Below, piece after piece: positions 62,725-64,000 of a DNA stretch of 64,000 nt. Source of the DNA: Phragmitibacter flavus (GTDB lineage Bacteria; Verrucomicrobiota; Verrucomicrobiia; Verrucomicrobiales; Verrucomicrobiaceae); contig NZ_VAUV01000001.1 in the NCBI RefSeq assembly GCF_005780165.1, forward strand, positions 248,001 to 312,000, read 5' to 3'. Each line of letters begins with the position of its first letter. Within the stretch, counting starts at the first letter, position 1. Under the pieces are notes generated by a model, which was not told the origin of the DNA, searched no databases, and was given only the letters and a program-made list of their open reading frames with translations. Made by a program: the position numbers and the translations under genes.

Positions 62725-63645
62725 TCATTTTTCATCTAAAATCCAGTATCCCGTGGCTCGCTGTAAAAAACGAACGAGATCAGTTCCCTCGACAGTGACC
62801 GGCCTGTCGCGTTCCAGTAGGGCGACGAGTTGTTGGTGCTGTTGACTTTCCAGCCAGCCCTTCCCATGTTTGAGGCACAACTCCTGATTCAGCGCGAGCC
62901 TAACTTCTGGCAACATTGCAGGTGCCAGCAACCAGTCTTTAAAGTGCTTCGCTGCTTCTGCGGGAAAGAACCTAGCCATCAGGTGAACGGCATGGATTCC
63001 CAGAATTGGGTTATTGCTACGCACGTAGTTCTCCAGCATTTTGAGCCGTAGATCCTCCGGAGTTTGATCATAGCGTCGCAGGGATTCCGCCCAGTCAAGA
63101 TGTAAATTATAGAGTCCAGGGTGAACATCATTCTCGAAAATCACCGGCTTGAATAGGACATGGAAAATGGAAGCTTTGGGACAAAGGGTGAATTTTTCAA
63201 TGGGATATTGGTCGTAAATGGGATGCTCTTTTGATGGGGGTTCCGGCCCAAATTCTTTAGCAGTTACGACAAAGCAGATCAGTTTTTTTCCTACTTGTGC
63301 TAGATCTTTTTGATAGAATCTATCTTCGAATCCCAGCGTCGTGATATTTGCGACATCGGCTCGTGGCTCCATGCCATGTGGCACTAGAGAAAATTCCCGG
63401 TTCTTGAAATTAATATCAGGCTTCGAATAAAACATGTCTGTTATCGTGGCCATTGGATTCTGAATCATATCAGCTCCACTTCCCCGAGTGATATTTGGAT
63501 ATTTGTTTTTATCAAACGGCTCAGCTCTGGTGATTTCACAGTATGCCAAGGTTGCGTTTAGGAGGGGCTTTTCGTCAGCGATCAGCATGTGCAACGGCAT
63601 TATGCTGGATAAAAAGCTAAGAGATCCGATTAAATGTGTGTGCAT
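62725..63645 (-). CDS. exported protein of unknown function
   Basis: 306 residues, more AT-rich than most of the window. A weak leader (about 1-23, SLSFLSSIMPLHMLIA). The middle has KLICFVVTAKEFG and a Pro-rich turn; the last third (from about 195) is helical and repeat-like (MLENYVRSNNPILGIHAVHLMARFFPAEAAKHFKDWLLA), reminiscent of HEAT repeats. No family recognised. Its base composition resembles the AT-rich region at 28.4-30.9 kb. Confidence 0.7.
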   Translation of the reverse strand: MHTHLIGSLSFLSSIMPLHMLIADEKPLLNATLAYCEITRAEPFDKNKYPNITRGSGADMIQNPMATITDMFYSKPDINFKNREFSLVPHGMEPRADVANITTLGFEDRFYQKDLAQVGKKLICFVVTAKEFGPEPPSKEHPIYDQYPIEKFTLCPKASIFHVLFKPVIFENDVHPGLYNLHLDWAESLRRYDQTPEDLRLKMLENYVRSNNPILGIHAVHLMARFFPAEAAKHFKDWLLAPAMLPEVRLALNQELCLKHGKGWLESQQHQQLVALLERDRPVTVEGTDLVRFLQRATGYWILDEK

Positions 63646-63736
63646 GTTTTGTTTTCCTCCCCTTGAGGTGGTGTCGTTTTATGGAGCCCCCCAATCTTCG
63701 TGCGGCGCTGTGCCACTACTCAAATGGGGATATTCT

Positions 63737-64000
63737 TTAACAATCAAGGGGGTCCTCATCAATGTCAGCGAGGGGTCTCAATTTTCCATTGATTTGTCTC
63801 CTCGAAACAAACGCAGCACCTGCATAAGCCCCTTGGTTCTGACCGTTGCCATCGTGGAGGTATTTTCCGTCTGGTTGAATATTCCCGTAGGCCGACAATC
63901 TCCATTGAGACTGCTGCTCTGCAAGAATATAATAACGTTCGTCTGCCTCCTCAACCCCACAGCTGGTTGTTACAATGGCTTCGATGTCGAATTCGATTCC
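63737..64000 (-). CDS. C-terminal part of an unknown protein (cut by window edge)
   Basis: The minus-strand frame entering at 64000 is open for 87 codons to a TAA at 63737-63739. It reads GIEFDIEAIVTTSCGVEEAD at the edge and later QWRLSAYGN, GKYLHDGNGQ and PLADIDEDPLDC. Amino acid content is that of a soluble or exported protein. No start is in view, so it is a partial gene. It lies 91 bases upstream of the gene at 62725-63645 on the same strand. Confidence 0.65.
   Translation of the reverse strand, partial: GIEFDIEAIVTTSCGVEEADERYYILAEQQSQWRLSAYGNIQPDGKYLHDGNGQNQGAYAGAAFVSRRQINGKLRPLADIDEDPLDC

Overview
The window looks like a chromosomal segment of a free-living, moderately GC-rich bacterium of the phylum Verrucomicrobiota (probably Verrucomicrobiales). 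No rRNA is present to prove this. The pointers are: secreted S1-type sulfatases, one fused to an SGNH esterase; a PEP-CTERM-like sorting tail; a free-standing OvoA-C-terminal-type methyltransferase; a short-lid nucleoside monophosphate kinase; a short RpoD-like sigma factor; many TPR proteins; weak Shine-Dalgarno sequences; and several families of palindromic intergenic repeats. There is no CRISPR array, prophage or intact insertion sequence.

Layout. 0.1-4.4 kb: secreted charged protein, GDP-L-fucose synthase, tRNA-His, RNase III, chorismate synthase. 4.5-10.4 kb: TPR protein, FtsX-type ABC permease and HlyD-type adaptor (no ATPase in the window), small zinc-ribbon protein. 10.6-15.7 kb: sulfatase, Ada-AlkA fusion overlapping an O6-alkylguanine methyltransferase, FKBP isomerase, two tandem glycine-zipper paralogues. 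15.7-24.4 kb: MiaB, membrane protein, glycosyltransferase 9, adenylate-kinase-like enzyme, sigma-70 factor, SDR, STN-like protein, M29-like aminopeptidase, OvoA-C-like methyltransferase. 24.8-30.9 kb: a 1713-residue calcium-repeat/hydrolase protein overlapped by a small membrane-anchored partner; the base composition becomes AT-rich part-way through the giant gene. 31.2-38.2 kb: sulfatase-SGNH fusion, PQQ-like propeller, GAF-GGDEF cyclase, conserved unknown protein, SGNH hydrolase. 38.2-45.5 kb: a tightly overlapping biosynthetic operon and its divergent LysR regulator. 45.6-57.5 kb: TPR and LamG-like secreted proteins, ECF sigma/anti-sigma operon, trigger factor, L,D-transpeptidase, VOC protein, secreted FAD oxidoreductase. 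57.5-64 kb: a 198-bp nested palindrome, metK-ahcY, PEP-CTERM protein, YhcH protein, DUF5329-like protein and unknowns.

The strongest candidate for an undescribed system is the minus-strand operon 38235-43816. It encodes a KAS III-like enzyme with rearranged active-site positions, a thioester-reductase-like NAD(P) enzyme, two carrier proteins, a seryl-tRNA-synthetase-like amino acid:[carrier protein] ligase, two ferritin-like di-iron proteins, a small membrane protein and a methyltransferase. Almost every gene overlaps the next, and a LysR regulator plus an SDR are read the other way. This architecture suggests an amino acid loaded on a carrier, oxidised by di-iron chemistry, condensed or transferred, and methylated into an unknown small molecule. 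Second is the TSP3-repeat/hydrolase giant with its translationally coupled partner, which has the look of a surface effector with a swapped C-terminal module. Third is the set of foldback repeats in intergenic gaps, above all the concentric palindrome at 57537-57734.
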